Positions 33,922 through 45,622 of a DNA stretch of 64,000 nucleotides are shown piece by piece (position 1 is the stretch's first letter; every line of letters starts with the position of its first letter). The notes under the pieces are model-generated. The model ran no database searches. It had not been told where the DNA came from and saw only the letters and a program-made list of their open reading frames with translations. The DNA comes from Anastatus disparis (lineage: Eukaryota; Arthropoda; Insecta; Hymenoptera; Eupelmidae). The translations under genes and the position numbers were made by a program. The stretch covers positions 9,734,001 through 9,798,000 of the forward strand of contig JAFFSR010000004.1 in assembly GCA_017163975.1 (NCBI GenBank). Direction: 5' to 3'.

Positions 33922-34438
33922 TATCTTAAATATATATTAAATACAAGTCTTTGGTCCATGAATAGCTTTAAAAAATCTGATCTGATGCTTAAAATTCATT
34001 TTATTGATCAGATTATTCGAAAAAGTCAAAGAAATTATTGATGACACTTTCTCAGTTAATTTTAAACTAATTGACTTTATAATTTTCAGAGATCTTCAAT
34101 ATATATCAAAATAATAATGCTAGAATTATGATAATATATGTTTAAGTGAATGTTGAACTGAATTACATACATGAAATTCACAAAAATATCTATTTTTTGC
34201 CATATTTTAAGGTTTTTCTAAACTAAACTTTTAAATTCTTTTTTATAATCAGAATTATTATTTTGTGAAGGTATAAAAATTGAAAATCTATGGTAACATT
34301 TAAGTTATTTTGTTGAAAATTGACTGAGAAAGCTTACGATAACCACCACAATCAAGTGTTTGAATAAAAGAAAAGATTTTGATCAGTAGATGAGATTATT
34401 TTAAATTATTCATGGACCAAAGTCTTGTATTTAAGATA
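33922..34438. repeat. Foldback MITE
   Basis: TATCTTAAATATATATTAAA then ACAAGTCTTTGGTCCATGAA on the left; TTCATGGACCAAAGTCTTGT then ATTTAAGATA on the right. Inner arms also pair (TGATCAGATTATTCG, GATTTTGATCAGTAGATGAG). No target duplication identified. Confidence 0.75.
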
Positions 34439-34441
34439 AAT

Positions 34442-34527
34442 TTAAGGTAAAAAGAAATTTTATTAATTGATATACAAAAAATGTATCGTTACATTTAAAT
34501 TTAATTTTTTTTCCAGGCCTACCTTAA
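34442..34527. repeat. Possible deleted TTAA MITE
   Basis: TTAA|GGTAAAAAGAAATTTTATTA ... TCCAGGCCTACC|TTAA resembles a collapsed copy of the 9807-10057 element, with one arm missing. Confidence 0.35.
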
Positions 34528-34751
34528 GAGCTTAATTAATAAGTATATATCTTTGAAATTTTAATGTATGCTTATTAAATCTGAATATGCACAAAATATA
34601 ATATTACATAACTACATTCTACTTTACTTAAGTGGATTGTAATAAACTTTCAACATATTAAATAATAAGTAAGAAAATACTTCATAGAATATTGACAATA
34701 GTAAAGTACTGGGAAATACTGCATAATACACTGACAAAAATGAAATCTTAA

Positions 34752-35141
34752 GAGGAGGCCGTATCATTCTGTCCTTGTCTAATCTAAATTTTCGTTATTA
34801 TAAATAAATAAAATAATTTCATAGAAAAGTAAGACAACCGCCCAATAGAGCAAAAGACAAGCAAACGATTCTTTTCTATGAAAAAATATGAAATTTTTAT
34901 TATTTTTCGAGCGAAGTCTGAAACGAAAAAACAATCGAACTTGATTGAGTTGATTGGACTGTTTTTTCGTTTCAGACTTCACTCGAAAAATAATAAAAAT
35001 TTCATATTTTTTCATAGAAAAGAATCGTTTGCTTGTCTTTTGCTCTATTGGGCGGTTGTCTTACTTTTCTATGAAAATATTTTATTTTTTTATAATAACG
35101 AAAATTTAGATTAGACAAGGACAGAATGATACGGCCGCCTC
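34752..35141. repeat. Near-perfect hairpin TTAA MITE
   Basis: TTAA at 34748-34751 and 35142-35145. The 390-base body is an almost perfect inverted repeat from GAGGAGGCCGTATCATTCTG to CAGAATGATACGGCCGCCTC, with a loop at GATTGAGTTGATTGG near 34945. The matched arms and intact TTAA sites suggest a recent insertion. The two 78-residue frames, one per strand, are the same sequence read from each arm and are not genes. Confidence 0.92.
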
Positions 35142-35145
35142 TTAA

Positions 35146-35486
35146 AGTAGAATTCGAATAAGTGAAGTAAGTAGAACCCAACAGGTCCATGTGGCCCAAG
35201 TTCTAAAATTCACATAGATAGATAAATAGATAGATAGATATGTATTTATTTGTAAAAGTTTACAAAAAGTGTGTAACAAAAAATATAATATATAATATAC
35301 ATAATAAAATACAGAAATGAGATAATACTGTAAACGTTACATGTAATTATTGCACTCATGATAGATCATACAAGGCATTTACAAAATCAAGCTTTTAGAG
35401 TTAATAAAGGTCATAATGATCTTACAGAACTTTGGGATATTGTATTTATTCAATATGAAAAGTAGAAGAATTTTAGACTGAAAAAT
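35146..35486. other. No gene; (GATA)n microsatellite
   Basis: Starts with CCAACAGGTCCATGTGGCCC, then about six GATA units at 35217-35240, then A+T-rich sequence. Confidence 0.4.
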
Positions 35487-36730
35487 TTATGAAATCTCCC
35501 CTAAAAAAACCTTTAAAAAGGTAAAAGTGCGGCAAGTTTGCTTTTTTCTCTTAAACTATAAGAATTTTAATTCTATCTTCATAAACGATTCTTTAAATTA
35601 CAAATAATTTTAATTACATTCTCCAAATATACCTTTTAATTTTATTAAAGAACTTTATTAACATTAAAACAATGTTCATATATACAATATTAATAACAAA
35701 AATACGCCATAGAAAGTTCTGAAATCAATATGAGTAAGTCAAATTTTTATTGTCACGTATATATATAATACAACAGTTTCATAAAGATTTATTTATTTAT
35801 CAGAAACATTTACCATTTACCAAAATATACTTTACAAAGTTTATCTTAACCCTTAAATGGTAGCTTCATTTTTGGAAACCTTAAATGATAACGATGGGTT
35901 ACTCCTTTCTAAAGCTTTAAAAAGTATATTATATATTATTAGAAATTGATAATAGCTTTATTTTTATGTTAAGATTTCATGTGGATTAATAAATTAATAA
36001 AGTCAATTAAAAATTTTTGTAAAAAATGCAATCATAATAGAAATAAAGATGACGAAATTACTTGTTATTTAAACATCTAATGCAAAACTAAAAATTAAAG
36101 ATAGTGATGTTATAGTTATAAACACACTTGCCAGGCCCATAATCCCATAGTTATAGATGTTTTCAGCGTTTCGACACTAAAATGTTTAATAACCATTATT
36201 TATAAAAGGTTAAAGTTTTTATACAAAGTAATTTTTCAAATAAAAATAAATATAATTTAATAGACATTCTATGAATTATATCATAAAAATTTAAGGTTTA
36301 AAAGAGGTTTTAATATGACAGTGGTTGCTCGCTAAACATTGTTGTAAGATATGTAAGATGTAAGTTGAGTAAAATAGTATATAGTTGTTGAAACAGTCAA
36401 AAAGATAAGGAGTGATAATGTTTCATCTATAGCTATGGGAGTATGGGCCTGGCAAGTGTGTTTATAACTATAACATCACTATCTTTAATTTTTAGTTTTG
36501 CATTAGATGTTTAAATAACAAGTAATTTCGTCATCTTTATTTCTATTATGATTGCATTTTTTACAAAATTTTTTAATTAACTTTATTAATTTATTAATCC
36601 ACATGAAATCTTAACATAAAAATAAAGCTATTATCAATTTCTAATAATATATAATATACTTTTTAAAGCTTTAGAAAGGAGTAACCCATCGTTATCATTT
36701 AAGGTTTCCAAAAATGAAGCTACCATTTAA

Positions 36731-37159
36731 GAGGCGGTCGGAACCAAATCGGTGACTTGCGGTATATATCAAGTCAGCATTTTTCGCTTTACGATAATAT
36801 TTTGTATATTTTCATGGCTTAAACTATTTCAAATTATTCTTTATATACATGACTAGAGGAAATGACTATATTTTTACCATATGAATAAGTAAATAAATTA
36901 TTATAAGCATTTATTACAAATATCAAACTGACTTGATATATACCGCATGCAAAAAACTGTCGTGTCGATTGTTAGGTGGCATTTTTCGCTTTATAACAAT
37001 ATTTTGTATATTTTTGTGGCTTTAACTATTTTAAATTATTCTTTCTATACATGACTAGAAGAAATGACTATATTTCTACCATATTAATAAATGAATAAAT
37101 TATTATAAGCATTTATTACAAGCACCGAACTTAGTCACTGATTTGGTTCCGACCGCCTC
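36731..37159. repeat. TTAA MITE inserted in a foldback arm
   Basis: TTAA at 36727-36730 and 37160-37163; ends GAGGCGGTCGGAACCAAATC and GATTTGGTTCCGACCGCCTC. The opposite arm of the host foldback near 35850 has the uninterrupted target (CTTAACCCTTAAATGGTAGC), which fixes the insertion precisely. Confidence 0.92.
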
Positions 37160-37251
37160 TTAAGGGTTAAGATAAACTTTGTAAAGTATATTTTGGTAAA
37201 TGGTAAATGTTTCTGATAAATAAATAAATCTTTATGAAATTGTTGTATCAG

Positions 37252-38225
37252 GGAGCGCAGTAGTGCTCCTTACGGCAAGATAGCGCTACGGCTTTCCCTA
37301 TTTACTTTGAATTTGGGATGTTCAAAGATTAAAACTTTGAATAAATGATTATGTTTCAATATTTACATATTATTTGGTTACTAGTATACATAAAATGATC
37401 TAATATTTTATCTGACAACAAAAACACATGGGCAAAAGTCAAGTTTTCATGATTTTTTTATATTATTACAGGTTAGTCTGTCGATTTCTTTTCTATATCG
37501 GGTTGTTTCAGATTTCCGGCGGATGTTAGAGAACGACGGAGAGTTTTTCGTCTGATGTGAGAGAAAGAGACAGAATACGAGTTGTGCGATTGCTAATAAG
37601 TGAAAGAGAGAAAGAGAGTATAGAGAGTGAGAAAAAGAAAGAGAATACGAGTTATATCTTTTAATAATGAACACATGTATTTAGGCAAATGCTTTCAGAA
37701 CATGCTAAATGTATAAAGACATCGCGTAAATAAGTAATATAAGAATTTAGTGTCTCGTTCTATATAGCTGACGAGCTGCCGCAAAATCACGGGCGTTCAT
37801 GTGAACAGTTCGCGCGTGCGCAGTAAAACGTCCCGTACATAAAATTCAACAGTTGAAAGCGGCGAAATTCAAAAGTCGGCAATACCGATTTGGTATTTAA
37901 AAATGAAAACAACAACAAATGAAAAAGTAATATTTACATATTTTAGAACATTCTTAATTAATTAATTAGTTTTTCATACGATATTTAGACAAAATAAGTT
38001 TTATAATAGTTGATTAATTTGAAAGTGTGAAAGAAAATAAGATTAAAATTTTTTCGAAAACAAATATTTTATAATAATAATAAATATATAAAAATTAGGT
38101 TGATAGAATTAACTATAAAATTAGTGTTATTATATTGAAGTATCAGATTATCGGTAAAGTTAATAAATTTATTGAGATAAGAATTTTCGACTTTGAAAAA
38201 GTTGTGATATCTCCACAAAATACCT
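37252..38225. other. No gene seen; (GA)n-rich tract
   Basis: GAGAGAAAG-rich purine tract at about 37556-37655. A CpG-richer patch (GGGCGTTCATGTGAACAGTT, TTCGCGCGTGCGCAG) at 37788-37830 looks promoter-like, but no exon could be attached to it. Confidence 0.35.
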
Positions 38226-38229
38226 TTAA

Positions 38230-38631
38230 GAGGATATCGTAGTTCTGCTCCTTCTAATAATATTTTTATTCAAAGTTCATGAGTAAACAGTGCGTCAAAT
38301 CAAATTCTTTCACTTCAGTAGGAAAATTCGTAAGATTAATCCTTAGCGCGGACAAGTCAAGAAATTCACCAAAATAATATACATAAAAAGTTATAAACAA
38401 ATTTTCGATGTATATTATTTTGAGGTTAGGTTCATCGAGGTTGATATCTAATTTTCATTCAAAGTTCATAAAAAAATATGAAGCTAAATTGAATTTTTAA
38501 TTTAACAAAAATTATTGTATTAATATAGTTTTAGCGCGGACAAGTAATTACATTTGTCCAAATATTGAATTTATAAAGATATCAGTAAGATAAAAAAAGC
38601 AAAAATCGATTCCAACAACTACGACATCCCG
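38230..38631. repeat. TTAA MITE (ACGACAT-C family), copy 1
   Basis: TTAA at 38226-38229 and 38632-38635; ends GAGGATATCGTAGTTCTGCT and ACAACTACGACATCCCG. Related copies are at 42533 and 50534. The host arm without the insertion is at 35500-35530 (AAACCTTTAAAAAGGTAAAA). Confidence 0.9.
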
Positions 38632-40189
38632 TTAAAAAGGTAAAATTACGGCAAGTTAGCTTTAAAAAAAAATCTTTTTCACTATCTCAAAAATAAAAAA
38701 TATAGCTTTAAAAAAAAATCTTTTTCACTATCTCAAAAATAAAAAATATTTTGTCAAAAATTTAAACTAATTTAATACAATCAACTATAAAAAAATCTAT
38801 TATATATTATATATAATATTATAGATAATAAAAAAGTGGGAATTTAATTATAACAAAAATACACTTGAAAAAATACTGAAATCAATAATATGTGGTCAAG
38901 TTTTAATATGATTTAAAATAATACTTACGAATGATATTCTACCTATATTTTGACGATAATAATGAATCAATAAAAAATTCCTTTGTTAAAAATGAAGTGT
39001 AAAAAAAGCCATATAAAATGTTATTGAAAATATAAAACTATCTTCAACAAAATTTAAAAAATTAATAAGTAATTAACGTAAAAATAAGAATAAAAGTAAT
39101 ATTACAGCTATAAACTTGCCAGGCCCACTCTACAAAAGTTAAATATATCATTAATGTTATAAAATTAGATTATTTTTCATTGAATACTAAATTGTGAAAA
39201 TTAATATATATTTTGAATTTCCTTACGAGATTCTAAAAAATAATCCTAAAAATGTTTTAAATGAATGTGTGTTCACCAAGAAATAGAACTTTTGAAGGGT
39301 GGGCCTGGCAAGTTTATAGCTGTAATATTACTTTTATTCTTACTTTAACGTTAATTACTTATTAATTTTTTAATTTTGTTGAAGATAGTTTTATATTTTC
39401 AATAACATTTTATATGGCTTTTTTTACACTTCATTTTTAACAAAGGAATTTTTTATTGATTCATTATTATCATCAAAATATAGGTAGAATATCATTCGTA
39501 AGTATTATTTTAAATCATATTAAAACTTGACCACATATTATTGATTTCAGTATTTTTTCAAGTGTATTTTTGTTATAATTAAATTCCCACTTTTTTATTA
39601 TCTATAATGTTAAAGCCTTTTTTTAGAGATATAATAGATTTTTTTATAGTTGATTGTATTAAATTAGTTTAAATTTTTGACAAAATATTTTTTATTTTTG
39701 AGATAGTGAAAAAGATTTTTTTTTTAAGTTATATTTTTTATTTTTGATTATATATATACGTGACAATAAAAACTTGACTTATATTGATTTCAGAACTTTC
39801 TATGGCGTATTTTTGTTATTAATATTGTATATATGAACATTGTTTTAATGTTAATAAAGTTCTTTAATAAAATTAAAAGGTATATTTGGAGAATGTAATT
39901 AAAATTATTTGTAATTTAAAGAATTGTTTATGAAGATAGAATTAAAATTCTTATAGTTTAAGAGAAAAAAGCAAACTTGCCGCACTTTTACCTTTTTAAA
40001 GGTTTTTTTAGGGGAAATTCTTTATTTACAACACGAACTACACCATGTCCAACTGTAGAATAAATGAATAAAAATAAACATAAATTACTCATATAGAAGT
40101 TGGATTATTCAAATTTATTTCTTTAGAAATATTAACCTCTTATACAAACATATGCTGTTATTGCATTATGCCTGATTTCTATTGTCAGT

Positions 40190-41230
40190 CTCGAAAAGAA
40201 ATGTAAATTTTTATTCTGTATTCGAAAGAATACTTTACGTTTAAGTTTAAAAAATGCATACTTCTTTGAGTTAATTTATTCGTATAGCATATTGGTTTTG
40301 AACAGTTAGCAATTGATTGATATACCACTTTTGATCTCGACAGCGCTGATAAAATGTTGGTGGACGAACTTGAAATCTAATATGTAATCAAAAATAATTA
40401 AAAATTAATAAATAATTGAATATGGTTGTCCATATTTTTAAATATACGTACCTTAAAATAAGAGTATCTTATTCTGTATTTAAATAACCTTCAGTTGTAA
40501 GTAAATCTAATTAAAAAAATCTATTATATCCCGAACATTTTCCAATTTCGAAATCATATGCAAATTCTCTAACAATATTTATGTTGCTATCAAGCGAGCC
40601 TTGGTAAATCATTTAAACTCTACATTCATACCTATAAAATTAAATTGAGAATTTAATATTTATTGAGTAATACCAAATCACAATATGTATTTTATACTTT
40701 ATTAAACGTATACTTGGAAGTTTCTGATAGACGAGCACTAAATTATCTAAATATTGATAAATAATCTCCATGAACTACCCCATTACCATCTTGATAAATT
40801 TTTTATCTCCAGCACAAACCATTGACATGTAAAGATGCAGAATAAACTGAATCAGCTTATAATTGAAATTGTGAAAAATTTTGCATAGCAAAAGTTGCCC
40901 TATCATATCCTGGTACAATTTAATTAAAATTGACCATATTTATTTATTATTGATAATTACTAAGAAATTAATTTATTTTATAATTATCAAGAAATTAATG
41001 AAAATATTTTTACCTAGGTAAATTAGCTAGTACTGGAACTGCAACAAAGTTAGCCATATGCTCTTTACGGACTTAATAAATAATGTGCGTTAATTCAGCA
41101 CTATGAGCAATAAGTTCAGATCGAGAACAAGTATGCAATTGCTGTTCAATATCTTGTAATAACGCTTCTAATTGGTCTGTTTCTGATGTTAATGAATTCT
41201 TCTGAGCCATCAAAGTTTATAATTTGTCCT
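40190..41230 (-). pseudogene. TRIM37: TRIM37 (MATH-domain E3 ligase) unprocessed pseudogene
   Basis: Read on the minus strand, four exon-like blocks with canonical introns and agreeing phases spell the end of the TRIM37 coiled coil and its MATH domain: 41230-41014 ([20 protein letters not shown]...HMANFVAVPV), 40909-40714 (DRATFAMQNFSQ, VNGLCWR, YQDGNGVVHGDYLS), 40631-40452 ([31 protein letters not shown]) and 40376-about 40190 (FQVRPPTFYQRCRDQKWYIN). TRIM37 is a centrosomal and peroxisomal ubiquitin ligase. At least six in-frame TAA codons interrupt the blocks and no RING or B-box is seen, so it is dead. Retained introns show it arose by DNA duplication, not retroposition. No continuous frame exceeds 60 codons, so simple ORF scanning misses it. 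Confidence 0.85.
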
Positions 41231-41744
41231 TTAATTCTTAATCCAATCATTATAAATTTTAATAATTATTTATAAATACTAAAGTTTACACTGGAGGTTA
41301 GATTATTTTAAAAAAAAGGTTTATAGCAAAATGATTATAATTTGTAAAACAAAACTCGTTCCTAATATCAAATTATTATTATTAATTTATTTAGCTGTTC
41401 TTATTTGATTCGTAATTAATAAACATTCACTGATAAAGACTAATTAACAATGAGCTGGTGCTCATCGCAAAGCCACCTTCTGCACAATTCGTTGTCGTTG
41501 TGTACTTTATATTTTACTTCGCAAGTGTAAGTCGCGTAAATCAAACGCACATAAAATTTATATTTTATATTACTTTTATTAAATTATTTAAACATTTAAA
41601 AAAATCTATACTGCGACGAGTATACATACTCACGCATTCAAATTTCCCGCCTGATGGCCAAGCTACTATAGAACAATAGTTCTGAGCTCAGCCGCCAGGT
41701 GGCAACCCCAAACGCCGCCACACGCATTAGGAAAAATGAGGCCG

Positions 41745-42351
41745 GAGTATATAAGAAGCCGAGAAGCTAAGCTCAGCACGCTGTGTAGACTACCATCTCT
41801 TCTCCCTCTTTACCTGAGTGAGCACGCTAGGCTAAGAGAGAGTGAGAGAAGTAGTAGCTGGCTTCCTTCTCCTGTAGAAGGCCTAGCTTATCTTTTTTGT
41901 ACATGAGAGTAAACCGAGTGCGCACGCTGGTCTACACTCTAATGCATATAATGGCAGCATAGAATTACGCCGAGTGAGCACGCTGGCGTAAGGGTATGCT
42001 ATCCAAGAGCATACACTGGCAACCTTTTGTCCGCCGCATACCTTCCGTTGCGCCGTTAAGTTTAAGGGTGACGTCCACCCAAAATCTTACTAGATTTTTG
42101 ATAACCGCGCATTAAATTAAATTAAGGGTGTCGTCCACCCACCGCATTTAATCATTTGCAACTCCGTCCGACCGTTGTTCCCTTTTTTATAATTATAATT
42201 AGTTTAAGGGTGTCGTCCACCCAATCCCGCCGTAGTCTTAGTTATAATATATTAGTTTATTATTCTTATTGAAGCCTCGCGTATTCTATTAAACGCAATA
42301 AATTAAATCAGTAAATTAATCTTTTGGTTTCCTTCTGGTTTATATTGTTAC
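41745..42351 (+). promoter_or_regulatory. TATA-driven leader or solo-LTR-like module with repeated motifs
   Basis: A TATATAAGAAGCCG box near 41748 is followed by four words built on GCACGCTG (41776, 41821, 41922, 41978), three of them in the form GAGTG(A/C)GCACGCT, and three copies of AAGGGTG(A/T)CGTCCACCC at 42064, 42124 and 42206. Each of the latter can form a GGGTG/CACCC hairpin. The module ends TGGTTTATATTGTTACAG|G, which can be read either as a splice acceptor or as an LTR end (TTACA). No primer-binding site or coding region follows. Low A+T content sets it apart from its surroundings. Confidence 0.45.
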
Positions 42352-42532
42352 AGGAAAAGGCCGTCGACGAATCACCGATCAACCCGGCCGTAATAAACGA
42401 TTAAATAATTAAATTCATTTTCTTTACTTCCTAAATTCATTTTCTTTATTTTTTTCAAATTGAATTTTATTAAATAGCCGTCAAGAGGCTGATCAAAAAT
42501 AAACATTAATAAATTTTGTAATTTACACTTAA

Positions 42533-42935
42533 CGGCATGTCGGAGCTGCAGCAATCGAGTTTTGCTTTTTTTATTTTATCGATATCTTTTTAAATTCTTA
42601 AATTAAACAAATATAATGACTTGTCCGCACTAAAGTTATATTAGTACAATAATTTTTGTTAAAATAAAAAATCATTTGGACTTGTTATTTTTTTATAAGC
42701 TTGGATTGGAAATTAGATATCAAACTCGACAAACCTAACCTTAAAATACGATATATTGAAAGTTTTTATTATAACTTTGTATGTATAATATTTTGGTGGT
42801 TTTCTTGAGTTGTCCGCACTAGAGTTTAATCTTACAAATTTTTTCTTTTTAGCAAAAAAACTCAATTAAACGCATCGTTTATTCATAAGTTAAGATTGGA
42901 AATATTATTAGAAGGCGGACAGCTTCGTCATGCTC
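42533..42935. repeat. TTAA MITE (ACGACAT-C family), copy 2
   Basis: TTAA at 42529-42532 and 42936-42939; ends CGGCATGTCGGAGCTGCAGC and ACAGCTTCGTCATGCTC. It is about 90 percent or more like the copy at 50534 by eye. TTGTCCGCACTA occurs in both arms. Confidence 0.9.
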
Positions 42936-43219
42936 TTAAGGTTAGGTTAGTTTATTTGCATTGTATAAAGACACTAGGGTTAGCTTTGATTAAACACGTT
43001 ATTACTATTTCACATTTATAAGCGTCGTTGTATATGAGCATTGATAGTACAATAAAGCTACGGTGCTCCCTAGTATAACAAAACGTGTTAAACCTGGTTA
43101 CTCTCCTTTACTTTCCGCCGTCCGATCCCTCCAACTCCTGCCGATCTTACCCTGGTAACTCGCTGAAGCGTCTGGTAACAGGAGTTACACGTATTTCCCC
43201 CTCCCGAAAGGGAAAAACG

Positions 43220-43437
43220 TTACAATACATTCACATGAAAAAATTCTCTCAGGATTGCTGTACGATCGATGTTTATTCCTTCGTGGTGGTGTGTAAAGTC
43301 TTGAAGGAAATGTAATTCAAACAATATCATCTTTGACCGCAAGCTCATGAGATGGAGGTCTTTTCCTCTGTATAACGCGAGCTGCAGCCGCGTATAATTT
43401 TTTCGCAAAGGTGACCAAATTATTTTCACTTCTTCCG
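43220..43437 (-). CDS. MADF-like (Myb/SANT) fragment, exon 2
   Basis: After the minus-strand acceptor CAAATTACAG, the exon encodes EEVKIIWSPLRKNYTRLQLA then MILFELHFLQDFTHH and stops at TAA. The order EEVK..W..LR..Y.R....F...L.FL.D is the second half of a MADF domain, a DNA-binding fold of insect transcription factors and transposon regulators. The preceding donor (43640) supplies one base and the acceptor two, so the junction with the upstream exon is in frame. It may be a remnant of a transposon-borne gene, because only the domain is left. Confidence 0.5.
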
Positions 43438-43639
43438 CTGTAATTTGTAAAAAAATGACTCTCAAAATATATAAACATTATAAAAAGTAAAATTTTTTTT
43501 TCAATATAAGTTATAAGAATATTAAAAACTATTTGTTTTCATTATTTTACAATATAAAAGTTTTCATAATAATCATTATTATATTTAATAATTTATTTTA
43601 TTTTAAGAAATAGATTATTAAATGAAATTTAAAACTTAC

Positions 43640-43779
43640 ATGTTTTTACAATTCCTAATAATCTGCGTAGTTCATCCCTTATATTATTAAAAAATTTTTA
43701 TAAAAAACGTAGGTACTGTTGGATATCAATTGGTTCTCTCGAACCATTCTTGCAACGATCAATTCTTCAGCGTTCTTTC
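43640..43779 (-). pseudogene. MADF-like fragment, exon 1 (frameshifted)
   Basis: Minus-strand exon between the acceptor-like AATAATAGCAG and the donor GTAAGTTT. It begins AEELIVARMVRENQLIS, which suits the first MADF helix, and ends IRDELRRLLGIVKT, the helix before the EEVK block of exon 2. The two parts are one base out of register across a T7-A5-T7 region. It lies about 140 bases downstream of the stop of the family-1 relic on the same strand. Confidence 0.4.
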
Positions 43780-43916
43780 TGCTATTATTAAATTAATTTA
43801 ATTATACAAAGGACAAAATGAAAAGAAAAAATGAATACCTTGACGGAAAGGACATCCCGTGAAAAATCTTGCTTTTCTTAAAAAATTATTTCTATTCTCA
43901 AAGAAAGTAGATTTTA

Positions 43917-45586
43917 TTATTTTGTCTGCAAACGAATTGGAATCGCTGCATCATATTTGACCGTAGAACCTGTTACAATACTTTGTAATGCCGCATAATC
44001 AAACACCAGGTGTGATTCTGCAGGAGCGTCTACTACCAAGGCCGAATGAGTCTGAGTAAACAAGTGGCCATTCGGCTCGTTAACGACTTCATCTCTTAAT
44101 AAATCTATCATTCTTTTTGGTGGCTTGGTTCGGGTACCATGAACAGCTTTGTAATATAATATAGCTTCCAAACCTTAAGGGGAATCCTCATACCGACATA
44201 GAGTTCTACCTTATCTACATTTAAATTATGAATTTTAATAAAAATTTAACTATTCATGACTGAAATTCGTAGAAGAGGCACATTCTTGACATTCTAAAGA
44301 ATTTATTGCAACGTTAAAAGACAGAATAAAAGTAAAAATGAAGACAAAAACTGCATAATACGATTATTCATAACTACATTGAAAAGTTAATCGTATTAAG
44401 CAGTTTTCGCCTTTATTTTTACCCTAATATTGTCTTTTAACGTTGCAATAAATTCTTTGGCATGTTAAGAATGTGCCTCTTCTATGAATTTTAGCCAAAA
44501 ATAGTTAAATTTTTATTAAAATGCATAATTCAAATATAGATAAGGTAGATCTCTGTGCCGGTATGAGGACACCCCTTAAGGTCGATAATTGTTTATGTAT
44601 GCATTGAATAGCTTTGTAAACGGTTCCCAATATAGAGACGTCAGTTGGTATTTTTCTCGCTCAATAAACATTTTAGCTTCATTGGCATAAACAATGTTAA
44701 AATCTGATTCCTCAGGCATATTTTTTAAATAACGCCATATACAAAAAGTAAAAAATTGTTTTACTATCTGCTGAGTGCACGCAGTGCCATCTTTAATACA
44801 AAACAGAATAAATATCTGCTTTGTATTATAGCCGCCAAGTAAGAGTTCTATGAATACCTCTCCGATACCCATTTCTCTCAACCGATTAGTTAATTTTTTA
44901 TTTTTACAGGCAGTCCCATAAATTGTCAGCTCTTATCTAAAACTTTACACCCACCCGAAAATCATTAACATTTTTGCTTACGACAATGGCACTATCAATA
45001 TCTATAGGCCTTTTGATAATTTTTGTGGGCTGTATCAGGGTAGGGGTAATTATTGCTGCTGGTTTATTCTGCGTCATTATTTTTTGAAAATCATAGCTTT
45101 TATCAGCTGTACCAGTAAGCCGGGGTATTCTTCGTATTTTTTTCGTTTCAACAAATTCTCGTAAGCATCATCATTGTTCTTACGTTTAGGCAATTTATAC
45201 AAGATATCGTGATAAAACCACTGGTTTATTTGTTACTATGGCTGTTTTTTGTGTCCCTGGCGTTGCTTTCACAGATTTTTGAGTATCGAATACATTCAAA
45301 ATGTATGCAACTATTGTTGTTTTGCTTCTGGCTTCTGCGAAAGAATGTGCAAAATCGTTTATTTATCATATTGCATACTAATACATTTTTAATCAATATT
45401 TAACTAACCTGATCGTTAACAAAATAATACAGTGATCGAACCGGGATGATTGCCGTGTAGTGCTCTCCTTTTTCATTGCCCATGCGGAATAATAGTAACC
45501 ACCATTTGCATCAGGTATTTTTAATATAGGAGGTACCACCATTGGCCGAGGAGATCTTGTTATCATTCCGTTATCCGATGACAAGC

Positions 45587-45590
<4 letters not shown>
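43917..45590 (-). pseudogene. Family-1 protein relic, locus A
   Basis: An unrecognised protein, broken but clearly homologous to the plus-strand protein at 58679-59966. Matching blocks in order: DIDSAIVVSKNVNDF (near 45000-44960; DYDSIAILSMNLDDY in the other copy), LREMGIGEVFIELLL..IFILF (44881-44800), then LYYKAVHG and VVDAPAESHLVFDY (44170-43990; VFYYMCSHG and INAPDEGHYVLDY in the other copy). A TTAA MITE (44179-44575) splits the last two blocks, and several frame changes and stops lie upstream. A segment at 45408-45590 reads GNEKGEHYTAIIP, reminiscent of the His box of ubiquitin-specific proteases, but its link to the rest is uncertain. Probably inactive. Confidence 0.6.
44179..44575. repeat. 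TTAA foldback MITE inside the family-1 relic
   Basis: TTAA at 44175-44178 and 44576-44579; ends GGGGAATCCTCATACCGACA and GTGCCGGTATGAGGACACCCC. The arms pair almost throughout, with the loop near 44375 (CATAACTACATTG). The adjacent frame stops inside the flanking TTAA. Confidence 0.92.

Positions 45591-45619
<29 letters not shown>
45591..45619. repeat. (TA)n microsatellite
   Basis: About 14 TA units. Confidence 0.95.

Positions 45620-45622
<3 letters not shown>

Larger units (their letters stand above)
35487..40020. repeat. Nested foldback cluster (CTTGCCAGGCCC type)
   Basis: Outer arms 35487-35765 and 39745-40020 are inverted copies (CCCCTAAAAAAACCTTTAAA; TTTAAAGGTTTTTTTAGGGG). Inside are a second foldback (35757-37251; centre near 36290; ACTTGCCAGGCCCATAATCC against GGGAGTATGGGCCTGGCAAG) and a third (38200-39740; centre near 39200; CTTGCCAGGCCCACTCTACA against GGGTGGGCCTGGCAAGTTTA). 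Two TTAA MITEs interrupt arms. No coding sequence. All share GGTAAAA(G/T)TGCGGCAAGTT-like subterminal words, so they belong to one family that inserted repeatedly into itself. Confidence 0.7.

Noticed and set aside
34779..35114. Two 78-residue frames, one per strand, with nearly the same sequence
   Set aside because: They are the two arms of a hairpin MITE read outward; no independent coding evidence.
43085..43315. 76-residue plus-strand frame
   Set aside because: Overlaps the MADF exon on the other strand, which has both a domain match and a phase-matched splice junction.
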